Shown piece by piece: positions 20,924 through 33,196 of a stretch of DNA of 60,643 nt. Below the pieces are notes generated by a model, which did not search any database, was not told where the DNA came from, and worked only from the letters and a program-made list of their open reading frames with translations. Positions within the stretch are counted from its first letter, which is position 1. Each line of letters opens with the position of its first letter. A program made the position numbers and the translations under genes. The DNA is from an uncultured Magnetospirillum sp. (lineage in GTDB: Bacteria; Pseudomonadota; Alphaproteobacteria; Rhodospirillales; Magnetospirillaceae), in NCBI RefSeq assembly GCF_903853455.1, contig NZ_CAINTR010000160.1, positions 1 through 60,643 on the forward strand, given 5' to 3'.

Positions 20924-23184
20924 GAAGGTCGCTCGCCCTGCTGTGGCTGCTGCTGGTGCTGGCGGCGGGCTTGCATGTGGCGATGATCGCGGCGGGCGGC
21001 TTGCCGCTGCAAACCGACATCATGGCGCTGCTGCCGCGCGAGGAGCGCGACCCGGTGGTCCAGACGGCCAAGGACCGCATGACCCAGGCCCTGGCCGGCC
21101 GGGCGGTGGTGCTGGTCGGCCATGCCGACCGGGCCGTCGCCCGCGCCCAGGCCGTGGCCCTGCGCCAGCATCTGGTGACGGCGGGGCTGGTGCGGCCGGA
21201 GACCGACATTCCCACCGCCGAGGCGGTGCGGCGGCTGGGAGCCGCCTATTTCCCCCATCGCGCCGGATTGCTGGCCGAGGCCGACCGCCAGCGGCTGGAG
21301 CAGGGGCAGGGCGAGGCGCTGGTGACGCGGGCGCTGTCGCAGATCTTCGGCTTCGCCGGCATGGCCGATTCCCGGCTGCTGGCCCGCGATCCCTTCCTGC
21401 TGTTTCCCGCCTTTCTCGGCAGCCTGCCGGTGCCGGCCAACCGGCTGGTGATGGATGACGGCATGCCCAGCGTGGTGGACGACGGCACCACCTGGGTGCT
21501 GGTCAGCCTGATCCTGGCGGGAGAGCCCTATGCGCTGGATTTCCAGCGCCGCTTCGTCGCCGGCTTCGAGGCGGCCCAGGCCGAGGCGCCGCCGGGGCTG
21601 AAGACCCTGCGGCTGGGGGCGCTGTTCTTCGCCCATGCCGGCGCCGACCAGGCCATGGGGGAGTCGTCGCGCATCGGCGCGGTGTCGCTGCTGGGGACGG
21701 TGATGTTGGTGCTGCTGGCCTTCCGCTCCGGCGGGCCGTTGCTGTTGTCGGTCGCCGCCATCGCCACCGGTCTGGTGACGGCGCTGTCGGTCTGCCTCGC
21801 CCTGTTCGGTTCGGTGCATGTGGCGGCCCAGTTGTTCGGCGCCAGCCTGATCGGCATCGCGGTCGACTACGCCTTGCTCTATTTCGGCCAGATCTTCACG
21901 CCGAGGACCAAACCCGCCGAGCGGCTGGCCCAGGTGCTGCCCGGCATCACCCTGGGCATGCTCACCACCGTGATCGGATACGCCACCTTGGGCCTGTCGC
22001 CGTTTCCCGGCCTGAAGCAGGTGGCGGTGTTCTCCGGCGTCGGGCTGGTGGGGTCGTTCCTGACGGTGGTGCTGTGGTTTCCGCTGCTGGATCGCGCCCC
22101 CGCCCGCCGCTTGCCCCGAGGCGCGGAATGGGCCTCGGCGTGGTTGTGGCGGGTCTGGGGCGAAGCGCGATTCGGCCGCGTCCGGCGGCTGGCCTTGGTG
22201 GCCCTGGTACTGCTGGCGGCGGCGGGGCTGGGGCAGATCCGGGCCGATGACGACGTGCGGCGGCAACAGGGGCTGTCGCCGCCTTTGGTGGCCGAGCAGA
22301 TGGAGATTCAGCGTCTCGCCGGTTTCGGCCAGACCAGCCAGTTCTTCGTGGTCCAGGGCGACAGCGAACAGCAGGTCCTGGAGCGGGAGGAACAATTGGG
22401 CGAGCGGCTGGCCGGGCTGGCCGGCTGGCAGTCGGCGGCGCGCTTCGTGCCCTCGGCCAAGCGTCAGGCGGTCAACGCCCTGCTGGTGAGGGACGCCTTG
22501 GTCGCCCCCCATCTCGCCGCCTACCGCGCCCGCCTGGGCATGGCCGAGCCGGTGGCCGACGCCCCGCCCAATCAGCCGCTAAGTTTGGCCGGAATTCGCG
22601 CCACCGGGGCGCTGCCCTTCCTCGACAGTCTGGTGCTGAGCGACACCCTGCATGTGGTCACCCTGGATGGGCTGTCGGATCTGACGGCGGTGCGGACCTC
22701 CACCGAGGGACTCGACGGGGTGCGGCTGATCGATCCCACCGGCGATGTCAGCCTGCTGCTGCGGGCCTACCGCCATCGCGCCATGGCCCTGCTGGCGGTG
22801 TCCACCCTGCTGATGGTGCCGCTGCTGGCCTGGCGCTATGGCTGGCGCGGCGCGGTCATGGTGATGGCTCCGGCGGCGGCGGCGGTGGTGCTGACGCCGC
22901 CGCTGCTGGCGCTGGCGGGGCTGGGGTTCAGCTTCTTCGGCGCCATGGCGCTGGTGCTGGTGCTGTCCATCGGCACCGATTACGCGGTGTTCTGCGCCGA
23001 GGACAGGCAGCGCGATCCGGTCACCCTGGTGTCGGTCGGCCTCGCCATGTCCACCACCTTGCTGTCGTTCGGCCTGTTGGCGCTCAGCGAAGTGGCGGCG
23101 GTCCGCGCCTTCGGCGCCACCATGCTGGTGGGAGTGGTTCTGGCCTTCGTGCTGGCCCCGTCGGCGTCGCGGATGCGGGGATAG
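20920..23184 (+). CDS. apeM: MMPL/RND-type exporter
   Basis: The 754-residue membrane protein has the RND-like two-fold layout: TM1, a large periplasmic domain (about 35-245), six helices (about 250-420), a second periplasmic domain (about 435-590) and six more helices. Both helix bundles carry the motif for the proton-relay region (IGIAVDYALLYFGQ and LSIGTDYAVFCAEDR). It is the predicted exporter that moves the polyene lipid across the inner membrane, passing it to the LolA-like carrier and lipoprotein encoded next to it. It overlaps apeL by four bases. Confidence 0.88.
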   Translation: MRRSLALLWLLLVLAAGLHVAMIAAGGLPLQTDIMALLPREERDPVVQTAKDRMTQALAGRAVVLVGHADRAVARAQAVALRQHLVTAGLVRPETDIPTAEAVRRLGAAYFPHRAGLLAEADRQRLEQGQGEALVTRALSQIFGFAGMADSRLLARDPFLLFPAFLGSLPVPANRLVMDDGMPSVVDDGTTWVLVSLILAGEPYALDFQRRFVAGFEAAQAEAPPGLKTLRLGALFFAHAGADQAMGESSRIGAVSLLGTVMLVLLAFRSGGPLLLSVAAIATGLVTALSVCLALFGSVHVAAQLFGASLIGIAVDYALLYFGQIFTPRTKPAERLAQVLPGITLGMLTTVIGYATLGLSPFPGLKQVAVFSGVGLVGSFLTVVLWFPLLDRAPARRLPRGAEWASAWLWRVWGEARFGRVRRLALVALVLLAAAGLGQIRADDDVRRQQGLSPPLVAEQMEIQRLAGFGQTSQFFVVQGDSEQQVLEREEQLGERLAGLAGWQSAARFVPSAKRQAVNALLVRDALVAPHLAAYRARLGMAEPVADAPPNQPLSLAGIRATGALPFLDSLVLSDTLHVVTLDGLSDLTAVRTSTEGLDGVRLIDPTGDVSLLLRAYRHRAMALLAVSTLLMVPLLAWRYGWRGAVMVMAPAAAAVVLTPPLLALAGLGFSFFGAMALVLVLSIGTDYAVFCAEDRQRDPVTLVSVGLAMSTTLLSFGLLALSEVAAVRAFGATMLVGVVLAFVLAPSASRMRG

Positions 23185-23239
23185 AGTGCATCCAGAAAGT
23201 CGTGTATCGTCCGGGCGGTTTTCCTGTTGCGACAGAGTC

Positions 23240-23791
23240 ATGCGCCGCCTTTTTGCCTCGACTTTCTGCCTGTGCCTCATGGCCTGCGCCGTCGCCCCGC
23301 CGCCGGTGGCGGAGCGGGTGACGGTGGCGCCGGGAATCACCCTGGAGCTGCCGGCGCCGGGCGATCTCGGCCGCTCGGTGGAGGCGGTGCAGATGGTGAC
23401 GGCGCGCCATGGCGGCGACAGCTTCGTGTTCGAGGGCCGGCTGTCGGTGGGGCCGGACCGGCTGTTGCTGGCGGGCAGCGATTCCCTGGGCCGCCGCGCC
23501 ATGACGGTGACCTGGACGCGGGGACATGTGGAGGTGGAGCGCGCCGCGTGGCTGCCCGACAGCTTGCGTCCCGAGAACATCCTGGCCGACATCATCCTGC
23601 TCTACTGGCCCGAGGCGGTGGTGCGCCGCGCCCTGGCCGGCGCCGAGCTGCGCCAGGATGCCGCCGGCCGGACCGTGGGCGACGCCATCGCCGTGTCGTG
23701 GCGGGGCGATCCCTGGAACGGCACCGCTCATCTGCATAATCTGGCCTGGGACTACGAGTTGGAGGTTCAGTCGGTGGTGGTGGGACCATGA
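23240..23791 (+). CDS. apeN: DUF3261 lipoprotein of the aryl polyene locus
   Basis: The 183-residue protein has a lipoprotein signal (MRRLFASTFCLCLMAC), with lipidation likely at the cysteine of LMAC. The body (QMVTARHGGDSFVFEGRLSV, then MTVTWTRGHVEVE and the two-residue-spaced ENILADIILLYWPEAVVRRAL) matches the DUF3261 family that accompanies the exporter in aryl polyene clusters. It is probably an outer-membrane acceptor, a LolB-like partner of ApeL. There is a 55-bp gap after apeM. Its stop codon is followed at once by a repeat. Confidence 0.83.
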   Translation: MRRLFASTFCLCLMACAVAPPPVAERVTVAPGITLELPAPGDLGRSVEAVQMVTARHGGDSFVFEGRLSVGPDRLLLAGSDSLGRRAMTVTWTRGHVEVERAAWLPDSLRPENILADIILLYWPEAVVRRALAGAELRQDAAGRTVGDAIAVSWRGDPWNGTAHLHNLAWDYELEVQSVVVGP

Positions 23792-23792
23792 G

Positions 23793-23906
23793 TCCGTCGT
23801 TGTCCCTCAGTCGCCGGGCGGGCGCCTCCGCGCCCTTGGCTCTCGCGCCATGGGGCGCGCCGGCCCTTGGCCGCAACTCCTCGCCAATGCAGATTGGCTC
23901 GTCGGT
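23793..23906. repeat. E-family repeat between apeN and apeO (inverted copy)
   Basis: On the minus strand this reads CCGACGAGCC, then GGCCAAGGGCCGGCGCGCCC, CATGGCGCGAGAGCCAAGGG and GCGCCCGCCCGGCG, then TGAGGGACAACGACGG. That is the same block order as 18770-18868. It fills almost all of the apeN-apeO gap. The apeO frame also stays open upstream through the repeat, so the copy adds no stop. Confidence 0.82.
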
Positions 23907-23924
23907 ATTGGAGGGACACAAGCA

Positions 23925-25118
23925 ATGACCCTCTATCTCCCGGCCATGGCGGTGGCCACCTGTCTGGGATCGGGCAAGGCCGCCACCCTGGCGCCGTTGT
24001 TCGCCGGCAGCCGCGCCGGTCTGCGCCGGCGTGACGGCTTCCTGCCCGGCCGCGCGGTGCCGCTGGGGGGGCTTGCCGCCGAGCCGCCGCCGCTGCCCGC
24101 CGCCCTGATGGGCTGGGACAGCCGCAACAACCGCCTGCTGGCCGCCCTGGCCGCCGAGATCGGCGACGAGATCGCCGCCGCGATCCGTCGGTTCGGCCGT
24201 CACCGTGTCGCCGTGGTGATCGGCACCAGCACCTCTGGCGTCACCGAGGGCGAGGCCGCCATCGCCCATCGCCGCGCCGACGGAGACTGGCCGGCCGGTT
24301 TTCACTATCGCCAGCAGGAAGCCGGCAGCGGCGCCACTTTCCTGGCCGAGCTGCTGGGCCTGTCCGGTCCCGCCTATGTGGTGGCCACCGCCTGTTCGTC
24401 CAGCGTCAAGGCCCTGGCCAGCGCGCGGCGGCTGATCCGCGCCGGTCTGGCCGACGCCGCCATCGCCGGCGGGGCGGACACGCTGTGCCGCATGACCGTG
24501 GCCGGCTTCGCCTCGCTGGAGGCGCTGGCGCCGGAGCCGTGCAATCCGTTCAGCGCCAACCGCGCCGGCATCACCATCGGCGAGGGCGGCGGCTTGTTCC
24601 TGGTCACGCCCGATCCGGCCGAGGTGGCGTTGGCCGGGCTGGGGGAAACCTCCGACGCCCACCATGTCAGCGCTCCCGACCCGGACGGACGGGGCGCCCT
24701 GGCCGCCATGGCCGCCGCCCTGGCCGATGCCGGGCTGTCGCCGGGCGAGATCGGCTACCTCAACCTGCACGGCACCGCCACACCCCTCAACGACGCCATG
24801 GAGAGCAAGGCGGTGGCGGCGCTGTTCGAGACCCCGGTGGCGTGCAGTTCGACCAAGGCCATGACCGGCCACACCCTGGGCGCCGCCGGCGCGGTGGAGG
24901 CCGCCTTCCTGTGGCTGACCCTGTCCCGGCGCTGGAACCCCGACGGCGTGCTGCCGCCCCATCTGTGGGACGGCATCGCCGATCCCGCCTTGCCGCCGCT
25001 GGCCCTGGCAGCGGTCGGGGCACGGCTGCCCGAGGGGGCGAGGGCGGCGGGGCTCAGCAATTCCTTCGCTTTCGGCGGCAGCAACTGCTGTGTGGTTCTC
25101 AGCCGGGGGGGATCATGA
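23925..25118 (+). CDS. apeO: Beta-ketoacyl synthase (elongating)
   Basis: The 397-residue KAS II-like condensing enzyme has the full Cys-His-His triad: ATACSSSVKALASA, LHGTATPLNDAMESKA and KAMTGHTLGAAGAVEAAF. It elongates the polyene with malonyl-ACP. In the characterized system it pairs with the cysteine-less chain length factor ApeC, which is also present here. The start is ATG 23925 with GGAGGG 11 bases upstream. It overlaps apeP by four bases. Confidence 0.92.
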   Translation: MTLYLPAMAVATCLGSGKAATLAPLFAGSRAGLRRRDGFLPGRAVPLGGLAAEPPPLPAALMGWDSRNNRLLAALAAEIGDEIAAAIRRFGRHRVAVVIGTSTSGVTEGEAAIAHRRADGDWPAGFHYRQQEAGSGATFLAELLGLSGPAYVVATACSSSVKALASARRLIRAGLADAAIAGGADTLCRMTVAGFASLEALAPEPCNPFSANRAGITIGEGGGLFLVTPDPAEVALAGLGETSDAHHVSAPDPDGRGALAAMAAALADAGLSPGEIGYLNLHGTATPLNDAMESKAVAALFETPVACSSTKAMTGHTLGAAGAVEAAFLWLTLSRRWNPDGVLPPHLWDGIADPALPPLALAAVGARLPEGARAAGLSNSFAFGGSNCCVVLSRGGS

Positions 25119-25549
25119 TTCCCTGGCCGATCGAGCGTCTGCTGCCCCATGCCGCCCCCATGCTGCTGCTGGACGAGGCGCTGCGCTATGACGAAGACAG
25201 CGTGACGGCGGCGGTGACCCTTGGCCCCGACCACCTCTTCGCCACTCCCGACGGCGTGCCGGCCCATCTGGGGATCGAGCTGATGGCCCAGACCTGCGGC
25301 ATCTGGGCCGGCGCCCATGCCATGGCAAGCGGCGGCGCGGTGCGGGTGGGGTATCTGTTGGGAAGCCGGCGCTATACGGCGGCGCGACCGTGGTTCCGCA
25401 TCGGCGAGCGGCTGGAGATCACCGCGACGGTGGTGTTCCGCGACCAGGGCATGGGCGTGTTCGACTGCCTGATCTTCAGCGACGGCGAGACGGTGGCCGA
25501 GGCGCAGCTCAGCGTCTACCAGCCCGACCAGGACGAGGGAAAACCATAA
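25115..25549 (+). CDS. apeP: Hotdog-fold dehydratase, second copy
   Basis: The 144-residue hotdog protein of the FabA/FabZ-like group is found in aryl polyene clusters. It has IERLLPHAAPMLLLDEAL, with the catalytic-site histidine, and GIELMAQTCGIWAGAHA as the central helix. In the characterized system ApeI and ApeP both support dehydration. It overlaps the ketosynthase gene by four bases and its stop codon shares a base with the start of apeQ. Confidence 0.87.
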   Translation: MIPWPIERLLPHAAPMLLLDEALRYDEDSVTAAVTLGPDHLFATPDGVPAHLGIELMAQTCGIWAGAHAMASGGAVRVGYLLGSRRYTAARPWFRIGERLEITATVVFRDQGMGVFDCLIFSDGETVAEAQLSVYQPDQDEGKP

Positions 25550-26265
25550 TGTCGAGGACCATTCTCGTCACCGGCGCCAGCAAGGGCATCGGCCGCGCCA
25601 TCGCCCACAAGCTGGGCCAGGACGGCTTCACCGTGGTGGCGCATTACCATGCCGACGAGGGGGGAGCCCAGGCCACCCTGGAGTCCATCGACGGCAAGGG
25701 CCGCCTGATCCGCTTCGACACCGCCGACCGGGCGGAATGCCGCGCCGCGCTGGAGGCCGACATGGCGGCCCACGGTCCCTATTGGGGGGTGGTGCTCAAT
25801 GCCGGCATCGCCCGCGACACCGCCTTTCCCGCCATGGAGGACGATGATTGGGACCGGGTGCTCGACACCAATCTGGGCGGCTTCTACAACGTGTTGCGGC
25901 CGGTGGTGATGCCCATGGTCTCGGCCAGGAAGGGCGGCCGCATCGTCACCCTGTCCTCGGTGTCGGGGCTGGTGGGCAATCGGGGGCAGGTCAACTACTC
26001 CGCCGCCAAGGCCGGCATCATCGGCGCCACCAAGTCGCTGGCGCTGGAACTGGCCAAGCGCGCCATCACCGTCAATTGCGTCGCTCCCGGGCTGATCGAG
26101 ACCCAGATGATCGCCGAGGTGCCGCTGGACGAGGCCATGAAGCTGATCCCCATGCGCCGGCTGGGGCGGCCGGACGAGGTGGCGGGGCTGGTGGGCTTCC
26201 TGTGCTCGGAGGCGGCGGGCTATATCACCCGGCAGGTGATTTCGGTCAACGGAGGGATGGTCTGA
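25549..26265 (+). CDS. apeQ: 3-Ketoacyl-ACP reductase (FabG family)
   Basis: The 238-residue short-chain dehydrogenase has the NADPH-binding motif TGASKGIGRA, the active-site serine region LSSVSGLVGN and the YSAAKAG catalytic Tyr-Lys pair, with the ending ITRQVISVNGGMV typical of FabG. It reduces 3-ketoacyl-ACP in each polyene elongation cycle. It sits between the dehydratase and second ketosynthase genes, sharing single-base overlaps with both. Confidence 0.92.
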   Translation: MSRTILVTGASKGIGRAIAHKLGQDGFTVVAHYHADEGGAQATLESIDGKGRLIRFDTADRAECRAALEADMAAHGPYWGVVLNAGIARDTAFPAMEDDDWDRVLDTNLGGFYNVLRPVVMPMVSARKGGRIVTLSSVSGLVGNRGQVNYSAAKAGIIGATKSLALELAKRAITVNCVAPGLIETQMIAEVPLDEAMKLIPMRRLGRPDEVAGLVGFLCSEAAGYITRQVISVNGGMV

Positions 26266-27494
26266 TGCGCAGGGTGGTGGTGACCGGCATGGGGGGAATC
26301 ACGGCGCTGGGCAATGACTGGTCGAGCATCGGCGGAGCGCTGCGCGAGGGCCGCACCGGCATTCGCGCCATGATCCCGGAATGGGAGCGCTTCACCGGCA
26401 TCAACACCCGTCTCGCCGGCCCGGTGCTGGGCTTCGAGGCTCCCGCCCACTGGCCGCGCAAGAAGACCCGCACCATGGGCCGGGTCGCCACCATGGCGGT
26501 GGCGGCCAGCGAGGCGGCGCTGGTGGATGCCGGCCTGCTGAACGATCCGGTGATCAAGGGCGGCCGCACCGGCGCCGCCTACGGCTCGTCGTTCGGCAGC
26601 CCCGACGCGGTGCTGGGCTTCTATGAGTTGAAGACGACCGGGGCGTCGCGCCATCTCAACGCCACCACCTACATCCAGATGATGAGCCATACCGCCCTGG
26701 TCAATGTGGGGCTGTTCTTCGGGGTCACCGGGCGGATGATTCCCACCTCCAGCGCCTGCACCTCGGGCAGCCAGGCCATCGGCTACGCCTCCGAGGCCAT
26801 CCGCTGGAACAAGGCCGACGTGATGATCGCCGGCGGGGCGGAGGAGCTGGACATCACCGATTCGGCGGTGTTCGACACCCTGTTCGCCACCTCGACCCGC
26901 AACGACACGCCGCATCTGTCGCCGCGTCCCTATGACCACGACCGCGACGGGCTGGTGATCGGCGAAGGCGCCACCACCCTGATCCTGGAAGAGTACGAGC
27001 ACGCCAAGGCGCGCGGCGCCACCATCTACGCCGAGCTGGTCGGCTTCGGCACCAACTCCGACGGCAACCATGTGACCCAGCCCCAGGCGGAGACCATGGA
27101 AGTGGCCCTGCGTCTGGCCCTGGAGGACGCCGTCCTGCCCCCGGAGGCCGTGGGTCTGGTCAACGGCCACGGCACCGCCACCGAATGGGGCGACATCGCC
27201 GAAACCCAGGCGACGGCGGCGGTGTTCGGGGCGCGCATGCCGATCCATTCCCTGAAAAGCTATTTCGGCCATTCGCTGGGAGCCTGCGGCGGCATCGAGC
27301 TGTGGCTGGGCATCCAGATGATGCGCGAAGGCTGGTTCTGCCCCACCGCCAACCTCGACAACGTCGATCCGCGCTGCGCCGAGCTGGACTATATCCAGGG
27401 CCAGCCGCGTGCCTTGGAGGTGGAATACATGATGAGCAACAACTTCGCCTTCGGCGGCATCAACACGTCGCTGGTGCTGCGGCGGATGGGGTGA
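26265..27494 (+). CDS. apeR: Beta-ketoacyl synthase, second copy
   Basis: The 409-residue KAS family enzyme has an intact triad: SSACTSGSQAIGYA, NGHGTATEWGD and SYFGHSLGACGGIE. In characterized aryl polyene systems ApeR is the second ketosynthase, thought to act in early elongation or priming. This is the last gene of the cluster; the next gene (27520-28539) runs toward it from the right. No terminator hairpin is obvious in the 25-bp gap. Confidence 0.92.
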   Translation: MRRVVVTGMGGITALGNDWSSIGGALREGRTGIRAMIPEWERFTGINTRLAGPVLGFEAPAHWPRKKTRTMGRVATMAVAASEAALVDAGLLNDPVIKGGRTGAAYGSSFGSPDAVLGFYELKTTGASRHLNATTYIQMMSHTALVNVGLFFGVTGRMIPTSSACTSGSQAIGYASEAIRWNKADVMIAGGAEELDITDSAVFDTLFATSTRNDTPHLSPRPYDHDRDGLVIGEGATTLILEEYEHAKARGATIYAELVGFGTNSDGNHVTQPQAETMEVALRLALEDAVLPPEAVGLVNGHGTATEWGDIAETQATAAVFGARMPIHSLKSYFGHSLGACGGIELWLGIQMMREGWFCPTANLDNVDPRCAELDYIQGQPRALEVEYMMSNNFAFGGINTSLVLRRMG

Positions 27495-27519
27495 GCGGCC
27501 GCGAGGTGCCGGAACCGCC

Positions 27520-28539
27520 TCAGTGATTGGCCAACGGGTGGGCCGGCTCGGGGTCGATGTTGTCGCGGAACTCGTCCATGATGGTCTGTACCTGATCCAG
27601 TTCGGCCAGGAAGGCATCGACGCAGACCGGGTCGAAATGCTTGCCGCTCTGTTCCTTGAGGAAGTCGACGGCCTTGTCCATGGGCCAGGCCTGCTTGTAG
27701 GGGCGGGTGGAGGTCAGGGCGTCGTAGACGTCGGCCACCGCCACGATGCGGCCCTCGATGGGGATGGCGTCGCCGGCCAGACCGGCGGGATAGCCGCTGC
27801 CGTCGTACTTTTCGTGGTGGCTCATGGCGATCTCGGAGGCCAGTTGCACCAGCCGTGACGGGCTGTTCTTGAGGATTTCCCAGCCGAACAGGGAATGCTG
27901 CTTCATCATGGAGAACTCGGTCGGGGTCAGCCGGTCGGGCTTCAGCAGGATCATGTCGGGAATGCCGACCTTGCCCACGTCGTGCATGGGCGCCGCCAGC
28001 TCCAGCCGCTCCACCCGCTCCGCCGGCCAGCCCATGCGCCGGGCGATCAGGGCGGAGAAGCGGGCCATGCGCTCGATATGGGCGCCGGTCTCGGGGTCGC
28101 GGAATTCCGCCGCCTTGGACAGGCGCATCACCAGCTCCTCGGCGGCGCGGTCGTGCAGCGTCATCTGCGACTGGCGCAGGGCCAGCAGGTTGCGGGCGCG
28201 GGCCATCAGCTCGTGGCCGTCCACCGGCTTGGTCAGGAAGTCGATGGCGCCTAGCTCCAGCGCCTTCTGGCGGATCTCCTTGACGTCGGCGGTGGTGACC
28301 ACCACCACCGGCACTTCCCGCATCTCTTCCTTCAGGCGCAGCCGCTGGATGAATTCCAGGCCGTCCATCTCGGGCATCATGTAGTCGGTCAGGATCAGGT
28401 CGGGCACGTTGTGCTCGCACCATTCCAGCGCCGCCACCGCCGAGTCCATGGTGACCACCTGACAATTGTCCAGTTTGACCAGCCGATGCTGCAACAGCAT
28501 CAGGTTGGTGGGGTTGTCGTCGATAACCAGGGCGATCAT
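27520..28539 (-). CDS. Response regulator with HD-GYP output (c-di-GMP phosphodiesterase)
   Basis: The 339-residue protein has an N-terminal receiver domain (residues 1-120, phospho-acceptor Asp52 in LTDYMMPEMDG, Lys in LTKPVDG) and an HD-GYP domain (about 130-325). The HD pair is at 186-187 (HDVGKVGIPD) and the second motif is HHEKYDGSGYP. The residues needed for hydrolysing cyclic di-GMP appear intact. It lies four bases downstream of a hybrid kinase gene with an Hpt domain, so phosphate transfer from that kinase to Asp52 is the likely control. It is the last gene of a three-gene leftward operon. Confidence 0.9.
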   Translation of the reverse strand: MIALVIDDNPTNLMLLQHRLVKLDNCQVVTMDSAVAALEWCEHNVPDLILTDYMMPEMDGLEFIQRLRLKEEMREVPVVVVTTADVKEIRQKALELGAIDFLTKPVDGHELMARARNLLALRQSQMTLHDRAAEELVMRLSKAAEFRDPETGAHIERMARFSALIARRMGWPAERVERLELAAPMHDVGKVGIPDMILLKPDRLTPTEFSMMKQHSLFGWEILKNSPSRLVQLASEIAMSHHEKYDGSGYPAGLAGDAIPIEGRIVAVADVYDALTSTRPYKQAWPMDKAVDFLKEQSGKHFDPVCVDAFLAELDQVQTIMDEFRDNIDPEPAHPLANH

Positions 28540-28542
28540 GGG

Positions 28543-31836
<3,294 letters not shown>

Positions 31837-31837
31837 G

Positions 31838-32965
31838 TCAGGCTTCGGAGATGGTGGTGATGGTCATGGTCTGGTTGTGCAGCTCGCATTTGCCGGTGAA
31901 GCCGTGGGGCGAAATCTCGCCGTACGAATAAAAGCCGATCAGGGCGGCCCGTGGCCCCAGCACGTCGGAGACGATTTCCACCTCCTCGGCGATGCGTTGG
32001 CCCATCAGCAGCTTGCGGCCGATGCAGCTGACCAGGACAGCCAGACAGGGCGATCCGGTATTGGCGGTTTCGGCGGCCTTGCCGGCGCCGTCCACCAGAT
32101 TGTCGAAATTGCCGCGCATCAGCCGGGCGAGGTAGCCGGTGGGCACGTCGCCGGCGAAGGTCATGGACTTGGCGGCCTCGTCGATGCCGACGATGGTACG
32201 TACCACCTCGCCGCCCTCGGCCCCGGCCGCCGGGCGGATGGACAGCGGGAACAGCAGGGCGCTGCCGGGCAGGCCTTGCGCCTCCTCGCCCAGATAGCGC
32301 TTGTAGAGATCCAGCGCCGGCTCGCCGTCCAGCTCGTAGAGGACGTTGCCCTGGGCGCGGGTGATGGTGCGGGGCGGGCCGAACTCGTCCCAGCCGCCGA
32401 AGCTGCCATGGCCGATGGTCAGGCTGTCGCCGTAAAGCCCGATGGCCGCCACCCGGCCCGGCCGCATGGCGTCGTTGCAGCCCACGGCGGTGGACTGGAA
32501 GCGGGCGCCGTCGCCGGCCAGGCCGCCGGTGACGATCACCTCCGGCCGCACCGCCTCCAGGCAGCCGGCCACCAGGACGTCGCCGTTGACCTTGGTCCCG
32601 TCGGACAGGATGAAGATGGCCCGCAATCCGTCGCCGGCCAGTTCGCGCGCCAGCTCCGCGCCGACGTCATGGGATTGGGAAATGTCGGTCAGGTCGCGCG
32701 CCGCCACCCGGACGGTGGCCTTGTCGAAGCCGATGGCGGCGGTGACGATGCTGTCGTCCAGCACTTCGTTGCCGGCGATCTCGCCGCCGGTGGTGCAGCC
32801 GACGATGGCGGCGTCGCCGTAGCGTTGGTGCAATTCCGTTGCCAGGGCCTCGGCGTCCATCACGCCGGGAGCGGCGAAATACAGCACCAGCGAGGTTCCG
32901 TCACGGGGCTTCTCCGCCGCGCTCCAGCCCTCGGCCGCGGTCCAACTGCGCTGCTCGATCCACAT
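31838..32965 (-). CDS. FIST domain signal-input protein
   Basis: The 375-residue protein has the FIST N-domain (VGCTTGGEIAGNEVLDDSIV and LVAGCLEAVRPEVIVTGGLAGDG) and FIST C-domain (ALIGFYSYGEISPHG near the end). FIST proteins are predicted sensors of small molecules, possibly amino acids, and are often encoded next to kinases or chemoreceptors lacking their own ligand domain. Here the gene ends one base before the hybrid kinase start, so the FIST protein is likely the cytoplasmic input of that kinase. Confidence 0.88.
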   Translation of the reverse strand: MWIEQRSWTAAEGWSAAEKPRDGTSLVLYFAAPGVMDAEALATELHQRYGDAAIVGCTTGGEIAGNEVLDDSIVTAAIGFDKATVRVAARDLTDISQSHDVGAELARELAGDGLRAIFILSDGTKVNGDVLVAGCLEAVRPEVIVTGGLAGDGARFQSTAVGCNDAMRPGRVAAIGLYGDSLTIGHGSFGGWDEFGPPRTITRAQGNVLYELDGEPALDLYKRYLGEEAQGLPGSALLFPLSIRPAAGAEGGEVVRTIVGIDEAAKSMTFAGDVPTGYLARLMRGNFDNLVDGAGKAAETANTGSPCLAVLVSCIGRKLLMGQRIAEEVEIVSDVLGPRAALIGFYSYGEISPHGFTGKCELHNQTMTITTISEA

Positions 32966-33196
32966 GTCCTGATCCCCTCGCCCTCGCTCGATAGGGAGGA
33001 GGATAGCATCCCAATGTTGACGAATTATAAATCGACCACAACTAAGGTATTAAGAAGTGCTGTTGTCGTCGGGGGTGTCGGGCGCTCTTCACAGCGGCGG
33101 AATTTCCAGCTATCGTCCTCGCGCACTATACGAATGGCCTAGGGTGAGCGGTGTTTGGGGCGCGCTTCCATAGGTTGTCCCAGCAGGAACGATCCC
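32966..33196. promoter_or_regulatory. Divergent intergenic region between two signalling operons
   Basis: About 230 bp separate the leftward FIST operon from the rightward kinase operon. An AT-rich stretch (AATTATAAATCGACC, about 33022-33036, and GGTATTAAGAAG near 33046-33057) is the likely promoter zone. GAGGGAGGAGG-like sequence is absent on the rightward side; AGGA at 33185-33188 precedes the kinase start. I see no clear inverted repeat. Confidence 0.4.
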
